This document shows, piece after piece, positions 23,994-31,841 of a DNA stretch of 53,421 nt. Each line of letters begins with the position of its first letter. Positions within the stretch are counted from its first letter, which is position 1. Made by a program: the position numbers and the translations under genes. Source of the DNA: an uncultured Oscillospiraceae bacterium (GTDB lineage: Bacteria > Bacillota > Clostridia > Oscillospirales > Oscillospiraceae); NCBI GenBank assembly GCA_934591745.1, contig CAKTPQ010000010.1:1-53421 (forward strand), in the 5' to 3' direction. Below the pieces are notes generated by a model, which had not been told where the DNA came from, did not search any database, and worked only from the letters and a program-made list of their open reading frames with translations.

Positions 23994-24040
23994 TTCATGA
24001 TAGGCTTCATGATGCAGTGCATCATGAAGCCTATCATGAA
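23994..24040. repeat. 47-bp perfect palindrome with four ATCATGAA units
   Basis: Arms 23994-24016 and 24018-24040 are exact reverse complements around G24017. Each arm holds two copies of TTCATGAT separated by AGGC. It lies after trkH and before the ferredoxin-protein gene. It could act as a terminator on the minus strand (ACTTTTTC follows) or as a multi-site operator. Confidence 0.75.
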
Positions 24041-24076
24041 TTTGTTTTTTCAGGTCCGGAAATTCTTTCGCGCCGC

Positions 24077-25516
24077 TCAGCGGTCACGCCACGCACCTCG
24101 GGTCAGCAGCGCCAGCATGGGCATCAGCTCCAGACGGCCCGTCAGCATCTCCAGCGACAGGGCGATCTTGCTCAGGGGCGACAGAATGGAAAAGTTTTCC
24201 ATCGGCCCCAGAATGCCAAGGCCCGGTCCCACGTTGCTGATGCAGGTCAGGGACGCGGCAAAGGATTCCTGAAAGCCGTAGTTGTCCCAGCTGACCACCA
24301 GCGCACCGGCCAGCAGCACCACCATATAGGCCATGATATAGGCCCCCGTGGACGACACCACCCGCTCCTCCACAGGCTGTCCGTCCACCTTGATGACGCT
24401 GATGTGGTTGGGATGCACCATCCGCTTCAACTCGCGCACCAGCGATTTCCACAAGATCAGCACCCTGGACATCTTCATGCCGCCGGAGGTGGAGCCGGCG
24501 CAGCCGCCGGTGAACATCAGCACCAGCAGCGCCATGCGGCAGAACGTGGGCCACAGGGCGAAGTCCACCGTGGCGAAGCCGGTGGTGGTGATGATGGTCA
24601 CGGTCTGGAACGCCGCATCCGTAATGGATTCGCCCAGCGGCACCCCGGCCTGCACCCGCAGGTTCAGGCAGACCAGCAGCGTGACGCCCACTACCACGGA
24701 CAAGTAGACCCGCAGCTCCTCGCTGCGCAGGGCAGTGCGGAGGCGGCCGGTGACGGCCAGGAACAGCAGGGAGAAGTTGACGCCGGCCAGGAACGAGAAC
24801 ACCGTCACGATCCACATCACCGCCGGGCTGGCCCCGGACAGCGATGTGTTGTTGATGGAAAAGCCGCCGGTGGCCATGGTGGTGAAGGCGTGGTTCACAG
24901 CAGAGAACCAGGTGGCCCCCGCCAGACGCAGGCAGACCATTTCCAGCACGGTCAGCGCCACATAGATGGCGTAGAGGATCTTCGCGGTGCTGCCCACCTT
25001 GGGCACCAGCTTGGACTTGATGGGGCCGGGGCTTTCCGCCCGCATCAGGTACACCGCGCCATCCCCCAGCTTGGGCATCAGCGCCAGAAACAGCACCAGC
25101 ACGCCCATGCCGCCCATCCACTGGGTCAGGGAGCGCCACAGCAGGATGCTGCGGGGCAGGTGCTCCACCTCCGGGAACACCGTGGAGCCGGTGGTGGTCA
25201 GGCCGGACACCGTTTCAAACACCGCGTCCACATAATCGGTGAGCGCACCGGTGAACACATAGGGCAGCGCGCCGGTGAGGGACAGGGCGATCCATCCCAG
25301 CGCCACGGCCATAAAGCCGTCGCGGCTGTGCATCTGCGCCTTCTTCACCGGCACCAGATGCAGCGCCGTGCCCAGTAGGACACACAGCACCGCCGTGCCG
25401 AAAAACGGCAGCCACGCCTCGCCGTACAGCACCGATGCCGCCAGCGGCAGCAGCAGGAAGCCGGCCTCCACCCACAGCACGTAGCTGGTGGTATTTGCGA
25501 TCAGACGAAAGTTCAT
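24077..25516 (-). CDS. trkH: TrkH-family potassium transporter
   Basis: A 479-residue membrane protein with four pore-loop repeats. The filter-like sequences are GLTTTGSTVFP near residue 105, FTTMATGGFS near 212, TIITTTGFATVD near 305 and LTCISNVGPGLG near 425, each with the key glycine. It mediates potassium uptake across the membrane, normally with a cytosolic TrkA gate, and no trkA is in this window. GAGG precedes ATG 25516 after a leader of about 85 nt. A perfect consensus promoter drives it. Confidence 0.93.
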   Translation of the reverse strand: MNFRLIANTTSYVLWVEAGFLLLPLAASVLYGEAWLPFFGTAVLCVLLGTALHLVPVKKAQMHSRDGFMAVALGWIALSLTGALPYVFTGALTDYVDAVFETVSGLTTTGSTVFPEVEHLPRSILLWRSLTQWMGGMGVLVLFLALMPKLGDGAVYLMRAESPGPIKSKLVPKVGSTAKILYAIYVALTVLEMVCLRLAGATWFSAVNHAFTTMATGGFSINNTSLSGASPAVMWIVTVFSFLAGVNFSLLFLAVTGRLRTALRSEELRVYLSVVVGVTLLVCLNLRVQAGVPLGESITDAAFQTVTIITTTGFATVDFALWPTFCRMALLVLMFTGGCAGSTSGGMKMSRVLILWKSLVRELKRMVHPNHISVIKVDGQPVEERVVSSTGAYIMAYMVVLLAGALVVSWDNYGFQESFAASLTCISNVGPGLGILGPMENFSILSPLSKIALSLEMLTGRLELMPMLALLTRGAWRDR

Positions 25517-25609
25517 GTCGATACCTCAAATGCGCCGCGTCCTCCGCGGCAAAAGCAGGCACCCCCGGTCAGGCCGCGCAGCCGGCGGGGATGCCATGAT
25601 ACAGCTTGG

Positions 25610-25638
25610 ATTATATATCCCCCGTGCGGCACTGTCAA
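25610..25638 (-). promoter_or_regulatory. Perfect consensus promoter of trkH
   Basis: On the minus strand, TTGACA (25638-25633), a 17-bp spacer and TATAAT (25615-25610). Confidence 0.9.
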
Positions 25639-25869
25639 GCGTCATGGCCGTCCGGCTCCGATGTGGGTGAGCGGTGCGGCGGCCATGAGACAGACGGATA
25701 TACCGGCGGCGCGGGCAGACGTGTCTGGCGGAAAATACTCCCCGTAGTAAATAGTTTCGTTAAAATACTATTTTTTACATCTCTCCGTATGAGTATGTTA
25801 AAATTTTTTCATGCAGTAAGTGCCTCTTTTTGAGAATTTTTCCTCGCCTATACAACTTTTTTGTTTTGA

Positions 25870-25898
25870 TTGACTTTTTTCGTTTTTTGTGGCATTCT
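25870..25898 (+). promoter_or_regulatory. Promoter of the oxidoreductase-hydrogenase operon
   Basis: TTGACT (25870-25875), a 17-bp T-rich spacer ending TGTGG, and CATTCT (25893-25898), an extended but weak -10. Confidence 0.55.
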
Positions 25899-25972
25899 TT
25901 TCTCAACCTAAGCTCTGTTCTGCACCGGCCGGACGGATGTCCGCGCATCGCAGACGAAAGGAGGGATCTGCC

Positions 25973-27808
25973 TTGAGCAGACTTGACATCAAAAGCCCCA
26001 GCCGCGCCCAGACCGTGGTGGATAACCTCTACCGCGACGTGGAGCGCCGCATTGCCGCCAGTCCTCCGGGCCTGTGTCCCGTGGACATGTCGCTGGCATT
26101 TCTGAAGCTGTGCCACGCCCAGTCCTGCGGCAAGTGCGTGCCCTGCCGCATCGGCCTGGGCCAGCTGAGCAAGCTCATCGACACAGTGCTGGACGGCACT
26201 GCCGACATGAGCACCATCGACATCATCGAGAAGACTGCCCGCACCATCGTGAACACCGCCGACTGCGCCATCGGCCGGGACGCGGCGCGGCTGGTGCTGG
26301 ACGGTCTGGACGGTTTCCGGGACGACTACGAGGAGCATATCCAGCACCACCGGTGTCTGGCCGGTCTGCAGCTGCCCGTGCCCTGCGTGGCGCTGTGTCC
26401 CGCCGGCGTGGATGTGCCGGGCTACATGGCGCTGGTGGGCGAGGGTCGCTGCGCCGATGCCGTGCGCCTGATCCGCAAGGACAACCCCTTCCCCACTGCC
26501 TGCGCCTATATCTGCGAGCATCCCTGTGAGGCGCGGTGCCGCCGGAACATGATCGACGACGCCATCAACATCCGGGGTCTGAAGCGCTACGCCGTGGACC
26601 ACGCCGGGGATGTGCCCCAGCCCGCCTGCGCACCGCCCACCGGCAAGAAGGTGTGCATCATCGGCGGCGGCCCCAGTGGTCTGAGCTGCGCCTACTATCT
26701 GGCACTGATGGGCCACAAGGTCACGGTGTACGAGGAGCGGGAGAAGCTGGGCGGCATGCTGCGCTACGGCATCCCCAGCTATCGGTTCCCCCGGCATCTG
26801 CTGGACGCGGAGATCGCCTCCATCCTGTCTCTGGGCATCGAGGCCCACACCGGCGTCACCGTGGGCACCGACGTGTGGGTGGAGGAGCTGCAGAAGGAAT
26901 ATGACTGCCTGTACATTGCCATCGGCGCCCATCAGGACAAGAAGGTGGGCATCCCCGGCGAGGACAGCAAGAACGTGATGTCCGCCGTGGAAATGCTGCG
27001 CTCCATCGGCGACGACGTGATGCCCGACTTCACCGGCAAGCAGGTGGTGGTCATCGGCGGCGGCAACGTGGCCATGGACGTGACCCGCAGCTCCATCCGG
27101 CTGGGCGCGGACAAGGTGACGTGCGTCTACCGCCGCCGCATCGAGGATATGACGGCGCTGCCCGACGAGGTCACCGGCGCCATGGCCGAGGGCGCGGAGA
27201 TCGAGGCGCTGATGGCGCCCGTCCGCATCGAGGCCGACGAGAACGGCTGCGCTGCCGCGCTGTGGGTGCAGCCCCAGATCATCGGCGAGGCCGACAAATC
27301 CGGGCGGCCCCGGCCCAACATGGCCGATCTGCCGGAGATCCGTATCCCGGCGGACATCATCGTGGTGGCCATCGGACAGGGCATTGAGATCCAGGGCTTT
27401 GAGCAGGCCGGCGTGCCCATCAAGCGCGGCGTGTTCGTGGCGGGCCTGTCCGGACAGGTGGGCGATATGGACAATCTGTTCGCCGGCGGCGACTGCGTCA
27501 CCGGCCCCGCCACGGCCATCCGCGCCATTGCCGCCGGTAAGGTGGCAGCGGCCAACATCGACGTGCATCTGGGCTTCCAGCACGAGATCGAGGTGGATGT
27601 GGACATCCCGTCCCCGCGGCTGAACAACCGCGGCCCCCACGGGCGCATCAACACCACCGAGCGGGAGGCCTGTCAGCGCCGGTGCGACTTTGAGGACATC
27701 GAATGCGGCCTGACGGAGGAGGGCGCCCGTACCGAGGCGTCCCGCTGCCTGCGCTGCGACCACTTCGGCTACGGCATTTTCAGAGGAGGGAGGAACGTCA
27801 AATGGTAA
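25973..27808 (+). CDS. NuoF-type Fe-S / GltD-type FAD-NAD(P) fusion oxidoreductase
   Basis: A 611-residue fusion. Residues about 1-115 match the C-terminal 4Fe-4S domain of NuoF/HydB (SCGKCVPCRIG, then DCAIGRDA), but the FMN/NADH domain of NuoF is absent. Residues about 140-215 match the GltD/DPYD helical Fe-S domain (CPAGVDVPGYMALV, CAYICEHPCEARCRR). Two dinucleotide folds follow (CIIGGGPSGLSCAYYL near 226, VVIGGGNVAMDV near 360), with FAGGDCVTGPATAI near 503. A C-terminal Cys-rich tail (CQRRC, RCLRC) may bind another cluster. TTG 25973 lies 7 nt after AAAGGAGGG. It overlaps the hydrogenase gene and is its probable NAD(P)H module. Confidence 0.9.
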   Translation: MSRLDIKSPSRAQTVVDNLYRDVERRIAASPPGLCPVDMSLAFLKLCHAQSCGKCVPCRIGLGQLSKLIDTVLDGTADMSTIDIIEKTARTIVNTADCAIGRDAARLVLDGLDGFRDDYEEHIQHHRCLAGLQLPVPCVALCPAGVDVPGYMALVGEGRCADAVRLIRKDNPFPTACAYICEHPCEARCRRNMIDDAINIRGLKRYAVDHAGDVPQPACAPPTGKKVCIIGGGPSGLSCAYYLALMGHKVTVYEEREKLGGMLRYGIPSYRFPRHLLDAEIASILSLGIEAHTGVTVGTDVWVEELQKEYDCLYIAIGAHQDKKVGIPGEDSKNVMSAVEMLRSIGDDVMPDFTGKQVVVIGGGNVAMDVTRSSIRLGADKVTCVYRRRIEDMTALPDEVTGAMAEGAEIEALMAPVRIEADENGCAAALWVQPQIIGEADKSGRPRPNMADLPEIRIPADIIVVAIGQGIEIQGFEQAGVPIKRGVFVAGLSGQVGDMDNLFAGGDCVTGPATAIRAIAAGKVAAANIDVHLGFQHEIEVDVDIPSPRLNNRGPHGRINTTEREACQRRCDFEDIECGLTEEGARTEASRCLRCDHFGYGIFRGGRNVKW

Positions 27809-29538
27809 CGCTGACCATCGACGGGCGCACCGTCACGGTGCCGGAGGACACCACCATTCTGGAGGCGGCCCGCTCCATACATATCGACATCCCCACTCTG
27901 TGCTATCTGAAGGACATCAATGAGATCGGCGCGTGCCGCCTCTGCATGGTGGAGGTGGAGGGGCAGCCCCGCCTCGTCCCCGCCTGCGACAATGTGGTGG
28001 CTGAGGGCATGGCCGTACACACCAACTCCCCCCGTGTGCGGGAGGCGCGGCGCGTGAACCTGCGGCTGCTGCTGAGCCAGCACGACACCAAGTGTACCAA
28101 ATGCACCCGCAGCGGCAACTGCAAGCTCCAGCAGCTGACCAACGACTACAACCTGCTGGGTGAACACTACATCGACGACCTGCGCAACATCCCCGACGAC
28201 TTCTCCAACCCCGTGGTGCGCATCGAGAACCGCTGCGTCAAGTGCATGCGCTGCATCCAGATCTGCGACAAGGTGCAGACCATGGGCATTTGGGATCTGA
28301 TGGGCACCGGCTCCCACACCACTGTGGGCGTGGCCCGCACCCGCACGCTGGGCGAGAGCGACTGCACGTTCTGCGGCCAGTGCATCACCCACTGTCCCGT
28401 GGGCGGCCTGCAGGAGCACGACGACACCGGCAAGGTGTTCGACGCGCTGGCGGACCCGGAGCGCATCACCGTGGTGCAGATGGCGCCCGCCGTCCGGGCG
28501 GCCTGGGCGGAGTACTTCCATCTGGACCCCAAGTACGCCACGGCGGAGCGGATGGTCACGGCCCTGAAGACCATGGGCTTCGACTATGTGTTCGACACCA
28601 ACTTCGCCGCCGACCTGACCATCATGGAGGAGGGCAGCGAGTTCCTGGAGCGCTTTACCCACCGGAACAAGTACCACTGGCCCATGTTCACCAGCTGCTG
28701 CCCCGGCTGGGTGCGGTTCGTCAAGAGCCAGTTCCCCGCCTATATCGGCAATCTGTCCACCGCCAAGAGTCCCCAGCAGATGTTCGGCGCCGTGGTGAAG
28801 AGCTACTTCGCCGACCAGCTGAACGTGGATCCCAAGAAGCTGTTCGTGGTGTCTATCATGCCCTGCACCGCCAAGAAGGCGGAGGCGGCGCTGCCCACCA
28901 TGAAGGACGCCGAGGGCGACCGGGATGTGGACGTGGTGCTGACCACCCGTGAGATCGTTCGGATGTTCCGGGGCGAGCAGATCAACCCCGCCGTCCTGCC
29001 GGAGACGCCCTTCGACAGCCCGCTGGGTACCGGCACCGGCGCGGCCGTGGTGTTCGGCGCCACCGGCGGCGTTATGGACGCGGCGCTGCGCAGCGCCTAC
29101 TACATGGTGACGGGCAAGAATCCCGATCCCGACGCCTTCCACGCCGTCCGCGGTCTGGACAGCTGGAAGGAAGCGGTGTTCACCATTCCCGGTGCCGGGG
29201 ACGTGCGGGTGGCGGTGGTCAGCAGTCTGGGCGCCACCCGGAAGCTGATGAACGCCATCGACGCCGGCGAGGTGGATTACGACTTCGTGGAGGTCATGGC
29301 CTGTCCCGGCGGCTGCGCCGGCGGCGGCGGTCAGCCCATCCACGACGGCGTGGAAATGGCGGCCCGCCGCGGCGGCGTGCTGTGGCGCATCGACCGGACC
29401 GCGAAGCTCCGGTTCTCCCATGAGAATGCCGACGTGCAGGCGCTGTACAAGGACTACCTGCACCAGCCTCTGGGTCACAAGGCCCACACGCTGCTGCACA
29501 CCGACCACTTCGGCTGGAAGATGCCCAGCGGCCACTGA
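27802..29538 (+). CDS. hydA: [FeFe] hydrogenase catalytic subunit, group A
   Basis: A 578-residue multi-cluster hydrogenase interconverting H2 and protons/electrons. The order is a 2Fe-2S domain (residues 1-75, CYLKDINEIGACRLCMVEV), a His-Cys cluster region (HDTKCTKCTRSGNC) and two 4Fe-4S motifs (CVKCMRCIQICD, CTFCGQCITHCP). The H-cluster domain follows with all three signatures: TSCCPGWVRF, MPCTAKKAEA and ACPGGCAGGGGQP. The catalytic cysteines are intact, so activity is expected. It overlaps the GltD-like gene, an arrangement I recall as group A2 (glutamate-synthase-linked). HydE/F/G maturases are not in the window. A terminator follows. Confidence 0.95.
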   Translation: MVTLTIDGRTVTVPEDTTILEAARSIHIDIPTLCYLKDINEIGACRLCMVEVEGQPRLVPACDNVVAEGMAVHTNSPRVREARRVNLRLLLSQHDTKCTKCTRSGNCKLQQLTNDYNLLGEHYIDDLRNIPDDFSNPVVRIENRCVKCMRCIQICDKVQTMGIWDLMGTGSHTTVGVARTRTLGESDCTFCGQCITHCPVGGLQEHDDTGKVFDALADPERITVVQMAPAVRAAWAEYFHLDPKYATAERMVTALKTMGFDYVFDTNFAADLTIMEEGSEFLERFTHRNKYHWPMFTSCCPGWVRFVKSQFPAYIGNLSTAKSPQQMFGAVVKSYFADQLNVDPKKLFVVSIMPCTAKKAEAALPTMKDAEGDRDVDVVLTTREIVRMFRGEQINPAVLPETPFDSPLGTGTGAAVVFGATGGVMDAALRSAYYMVTGKNPDPDAFHAVRGLDSWKEAVFTIPGAGDVRVAVVSSLGATRKLMNAIDAGEVDYDFVEVMACPGGCAGGGGQPIHDGVEMAARRGGVLWRIDRTAKLRFSHENADVQALYKDYLHQPLGHKAHTLLHTDHFGWKMPSGH

Positions 29539-29544
29539 TACGCA

Positions 29545-29583
29545 AAAAAAGACATCCCGCGCTGTGCGCGGGATGTCTTTTTT
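29545..29583. terminator. Bidirectional terminator after hydA
   Basis: An 18-bp stem with A-tract and T-tract ends (AAAAAAGACATCCCGCGC and its complement). Confidence 0.9.
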
Positions 29584-29590
29584 ATGGAGG

Positions 29591-30112
29591 TCAGCGCTTC
29601 AGCGCCTTGCGGATGACCGGGGCGATGGTGACGGCGATGACGCCGCCGATGGCCGCCGTCACCAGCTGGGGCCAGGAGAAGGACGCGGACATGGTAGCCG
29701 CTGCCGCCTCCGGCAGGTTCAGCGAGGGGATGGCCACCTTGGTCACCAGCAGGAACAGCACCACGAACTTGCACACGGCCGCCGCGGCCACCGCCAGATA
29801 GCTCCGCAGGCCCAGGGGCTTGCCGCCGGCGATGAAGTGGAGCAGCAGCACCAGCACCAGATTGCCCACGGCGATGAAAGGCACGATCACCAGCTTGGCG
29901 GGGCCTACACCCACCAGAAACGCGCAGAACGGGCTGGCAAGAGCCACCACCGCGCCGCACCAGACGCCGCCCACCAGCGTGGACACGCCCAGCACCAGGT
30001 TGACGCAGGAGCCGGTGACGAACTGGCCCAGGGGCTTGGTGGCCCACTGCAGTGCCACCAGCAGGGCGATCATCACCGCTGTTTCAGCGATCCAGAACGT
30101 TTTATTTTTCAT
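29591..30112 (-). CDS. ECF transporter S component
   Basis: A 173-residue membrane protein with about five or six hydrophobic helices. It resembles substrate-binding S components of energy-coupling-factor vitamin transporters: a short basic N-terminus, the helix TAVMIALLVALQWATKPLG, and glycine-rich VNLVLGVSTLVGG. No ATPase or T component is here, so it would use a shared module elsewhere. AAGGAAG precedes ATG 30112. The ligand is unknown; it is divergent from a Crp/Fnr regulator. Confidence 0.8.
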   Translation of the reverse strand: MKNKTFWIAETAVMIALLVALQWATKPLGQFVTGSCVNLVLGVSTLVGGVWCGAVVALASPFCAFLVGVGPAKLVIVPFIAVGNLVLVLLLHFIAGGKPLGLRSYLAVAAAAVCKFVVLFLLVTKVAIPSLNLPEAAAATMSASFSWPQLVTAAIGGVIAVTIAPVIRKALKR

Positions 30113-30140
30113 GAAAAGCACTTCCTTTTTGTTTTTCTCT

Positions 30141-30182
30141 ATGATATCATGTCTCGCGGAGAATTACGTTGCTATGGCAACG
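30141..30182. promoter_or_regulatory. Two dyads in the divergent ECF/Crp-Fnr region
   Basis: ATGATATCAT (30141-30150) is a perfect 10-bp palindrome. CGTTGCTATGGCAACG (30167-30182) has 6-bp arms with a 4-bp centre, the layout of a Crp/Fnr-type site (TTG-n8-CAA core). Confidence 0.55.
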
Positions 30183-30197
30183 CAAAGAAGGTGCTTC

Positions 30198-30881
30198 ATG
30201 GACATTGATACAGCGCTGCTGCGGCAGACAGCCCTGTTTCAGGGTATGGAGGATGGGGAGATACGGCAGCTGCTGACGTGCCTGCACTGTCCGGTGCGGC
30301 GGTACGGACGGGGCGAATTTCTGTGGCACGCGGGAGACGCGGTGCCCATGGCGGGCATCGTGCTGGCCGGGTGCGTGGACGCGGTGCAGTACGGCGAGGA
30401 CGGCGCGGCGGTGCTGACGGCCCGGCAGGAGAAGGGCGGTGTGTTCGGCGACCTGCTGATGGCGGCGGGACAGGCCAGTCCTCTGTCGCTGGTGGCCTCC
30501 GCCGAGGGGGCAGAGGTTCTGTTCCTGCCGCTGGAGGGCATTCTGTCCGACTGCGGGCGGGGCTGTGCGTGCCACGTTGCGCTGCGGCGGAACCTGCTGG
30601 CGGAGACGGCCAGCAAGTTCTGGCAGCTGCGGCAGCGGGTGGCCTATCTGACGGAGCCGCAGCTGCGCCGGCGTATCCTGCGGTTTCTCCGGGACCGGCG
30701 GGAGGAGGCGGGCAGCGACTATTTCCGGCTGCCCTACTCCCGACAGGAGATGGCGGAGGTGCTGGGCGTCAACCGCAGCGCCCTGTCCCGGGAGCTGGGA
30801 CGGATGCAGCGGGAGGGGCTGCTGGAATTCTACCGCAGCAGCTTCCGGCTCAAGGAGCCGGAGGGGGCCATGCGGCGCTGA
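30198..30881 (+). CDS. Crp/Fnr-family transcriptional regulator
   Basis: A 227-residue regulator: a cyclic-nucleotide-binding-type barrel (residues about 15-120; GVFGDLLMAAG is the relaxed signature), a long helix, and a C-terminal winged helix (RLPYSRQEMAEVLGVNRSAL, SRELGRMQREGLL). Cysteines in LTCLHC and DCGRGCACH could bind a cluster or metal, as in redox-sensing relatives. AAGAAGG lies 7 nt before ATG 30198. The CGTTGC/GCAACG dyad 15 bp upstream suggests autoregulation and control of the divergent ECF gene; the hydrogenase nearby is another plausible target. Confidence 0.9.
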   Translation: MDIDTALLRQTALFQGMEDGEIRQLLTCLHCPVRRYGRGEFLWHAGDAVPMAGIVLAGCVDAVQYGEDGAAVLTARQEKGGVFGDLLMAAGQASPLSLVASAEGAEVLFLPLEGILSDCGRGCACHVALRRNLLAETASKFWQLRQRVAYLTEPQLRRRILRFLRDRREEAGSDYFRLPYSRQEMAEVLGVNRSALSRELGRMQREGLLEFYRSSFRLKEPEGAMRR

Positions 30882-30887
30882 CAAACG

Positions 30888-30926
30888 AAACATACCCACC
30901 GCACAGCTGTGCGGTGGGTGTGTTTT
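30888..30926. terminator. Bidirectional terminator
   Basis: A stem of 17 bp around an AGCT loop with A- and T-rich ends, between convergent genes. Confidence 0.85.
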
Positions 30927-30928
30927 GC

Positions 30929-31705
30929 TTATTGGAAAAGGCCCACGCCCAGAATGACGGCGCCCAGCACCACCAGCACCACGCCGGTGGCGCGGTTCAG
31001 CGTTCTGGGGGCGGCGCGGTTGGCGAACACGGCGGCGATGCGCGCCCACACCAGCGTGAACACCACGCACAGTGTCCATACCGTCCAGTCCGGTGTGCCG
31101 CCGATGACGAAGTGGGACACCGCGCCGGTGAGGGCGGTGAACGTCATGATAAACACGCTGGTGCCCACCGCCGTTTTCAGCTCGTAGCCCAGCACACTGG
31201 TGAGGATCAGCAGCATCATCATGCCGCCGCCGGCGCCGATGAAGCCGCAGATGAAGCCGATAAGTATGCCGCACGCCAGCGACTGGAGCACCCGCTTTTT
31301 CGGCGACACGCCCAGCATGGCCTCCTTGGTGGTCATCACCGGGCGGACGATGAACTTGACGCCCAGCAGGAATGTCATGAATACCGAGAAATTGCCCATG
31401 GTGCGGGAGGGCACCAGGCTGGCGATATAGCTGCCCACCACGGTGAACACCAGCACGCTGGCCATCATGATGAGGCCGTTTTTCACATCCAGATTCTTAT
31501 TTTTGTGGTAGGTGTAGGCCGAGACGGCGCTGGCCAGCACGTCTGAGGACAGGGCGATGCCCACCGCCATATAGGGGTCCATATCCAGAAAGGTGATGAG
31601 CATGGGGCTGATGACCGCCGCGGCGCTCATACCGGCAAAGCCGGTGCCCAGTCCCGCGCCCATACCGGCGAAAAAAGTCACCAGAAGCGTGACCAGAAAC
31701 TGCAT
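30929..31705 (-). CDS. TauE/SafE-family anion/sulfite exporter
   Basis: A 258-residue membrane protein of about eight helices. Two repeats carry the family sequence: GAGLGTGFAGMSAAAVISPM near the N-terminus and GFICGFIGAGGGMMMLLIL in the middle. Members move sulfite, sulfoacetate or other organosulfonates; the substrate is unassigned. GGAGGGG lies before ATG 31705. Confidence 0.9.
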   Translation of the reverse strand: MQFLVTLLVTFFAGMGAGLGTGFAGMSAAAVISPMLITFLDMDPYMAVGIALSSDVLASAVSAYTYHKNKNLDVKNGLIMMASVLVFTVVGSYIASLVPSRTMGNFSVFMTFLLGVKFIVRPVMTTKEAMLGVSPKKRVLQSLACGILIGFICGFIGAGGGMMMLLILTSVLGYELKTAVGTSVFIMTFTALTGAVSHFVIGGTPDWTVWTLCVVFTLVWARIAAVFANRAAPRTLNRATGVVLVVLGAVILGVGLFQ

Positions 31706-31753
31706 GGTATGTTCCCCTCCATCCGTTCTGCCGTACCGTACAGCAGATGCTCT

Positions 31754-31782
31754 ACCCTACCACAGCGGGCGCAGGCTGTCAA
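31754..31782 (-). promoter_or_regulatory. Promoter of the TauE gene
   Basis: On the minus strand, TTGACA (31782-31777), a 17-bp spacer ending TGTGG, and TAGGGT (31759-31754). Confidence 0.65.
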
Positions 31783-31793
31783 GTGCGGGCGAA

Positions 31794-31829
31794 AAAAGTC
31801 CCTCCGCACCTGGGTGCGGAGGGACTTTT
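31794..31829 (-). terminator. Terminator after putP
   Basis: A 17-bp stem (AAAAGTCCCTCCGCACC and its complement) with a T tract on the minus strand (CTTTTTTCG). Confidence 0.88.
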
Positions 31830-31841
31830 GAACGGGGCCGC

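Larger units (their letters stand above)
25517..25972. other. Divergent intergenic region, trkH / hydrogenase genes
   Basis: 456 bp. The trkH side holds a promoter and a leader hairpin (GGCATCCCCG with CGGGGGTGCC). From about 25735 to 25905 the sequence becomes AT-rich, with a small hairpin AAATAGT/ACTATTT (25749-25755 with 25767-25773), a dyad at 25795-25812 and the hydrogenase promoter. No coding potential is evident. Confidence 0.65.

Noticed and set aside
25775..29535. Two very long frames antisense to the oxidoreductase and hydrogenase genes
   Set aside because: Low-complexity translations exactly mirroring the real genes, with no start signals.
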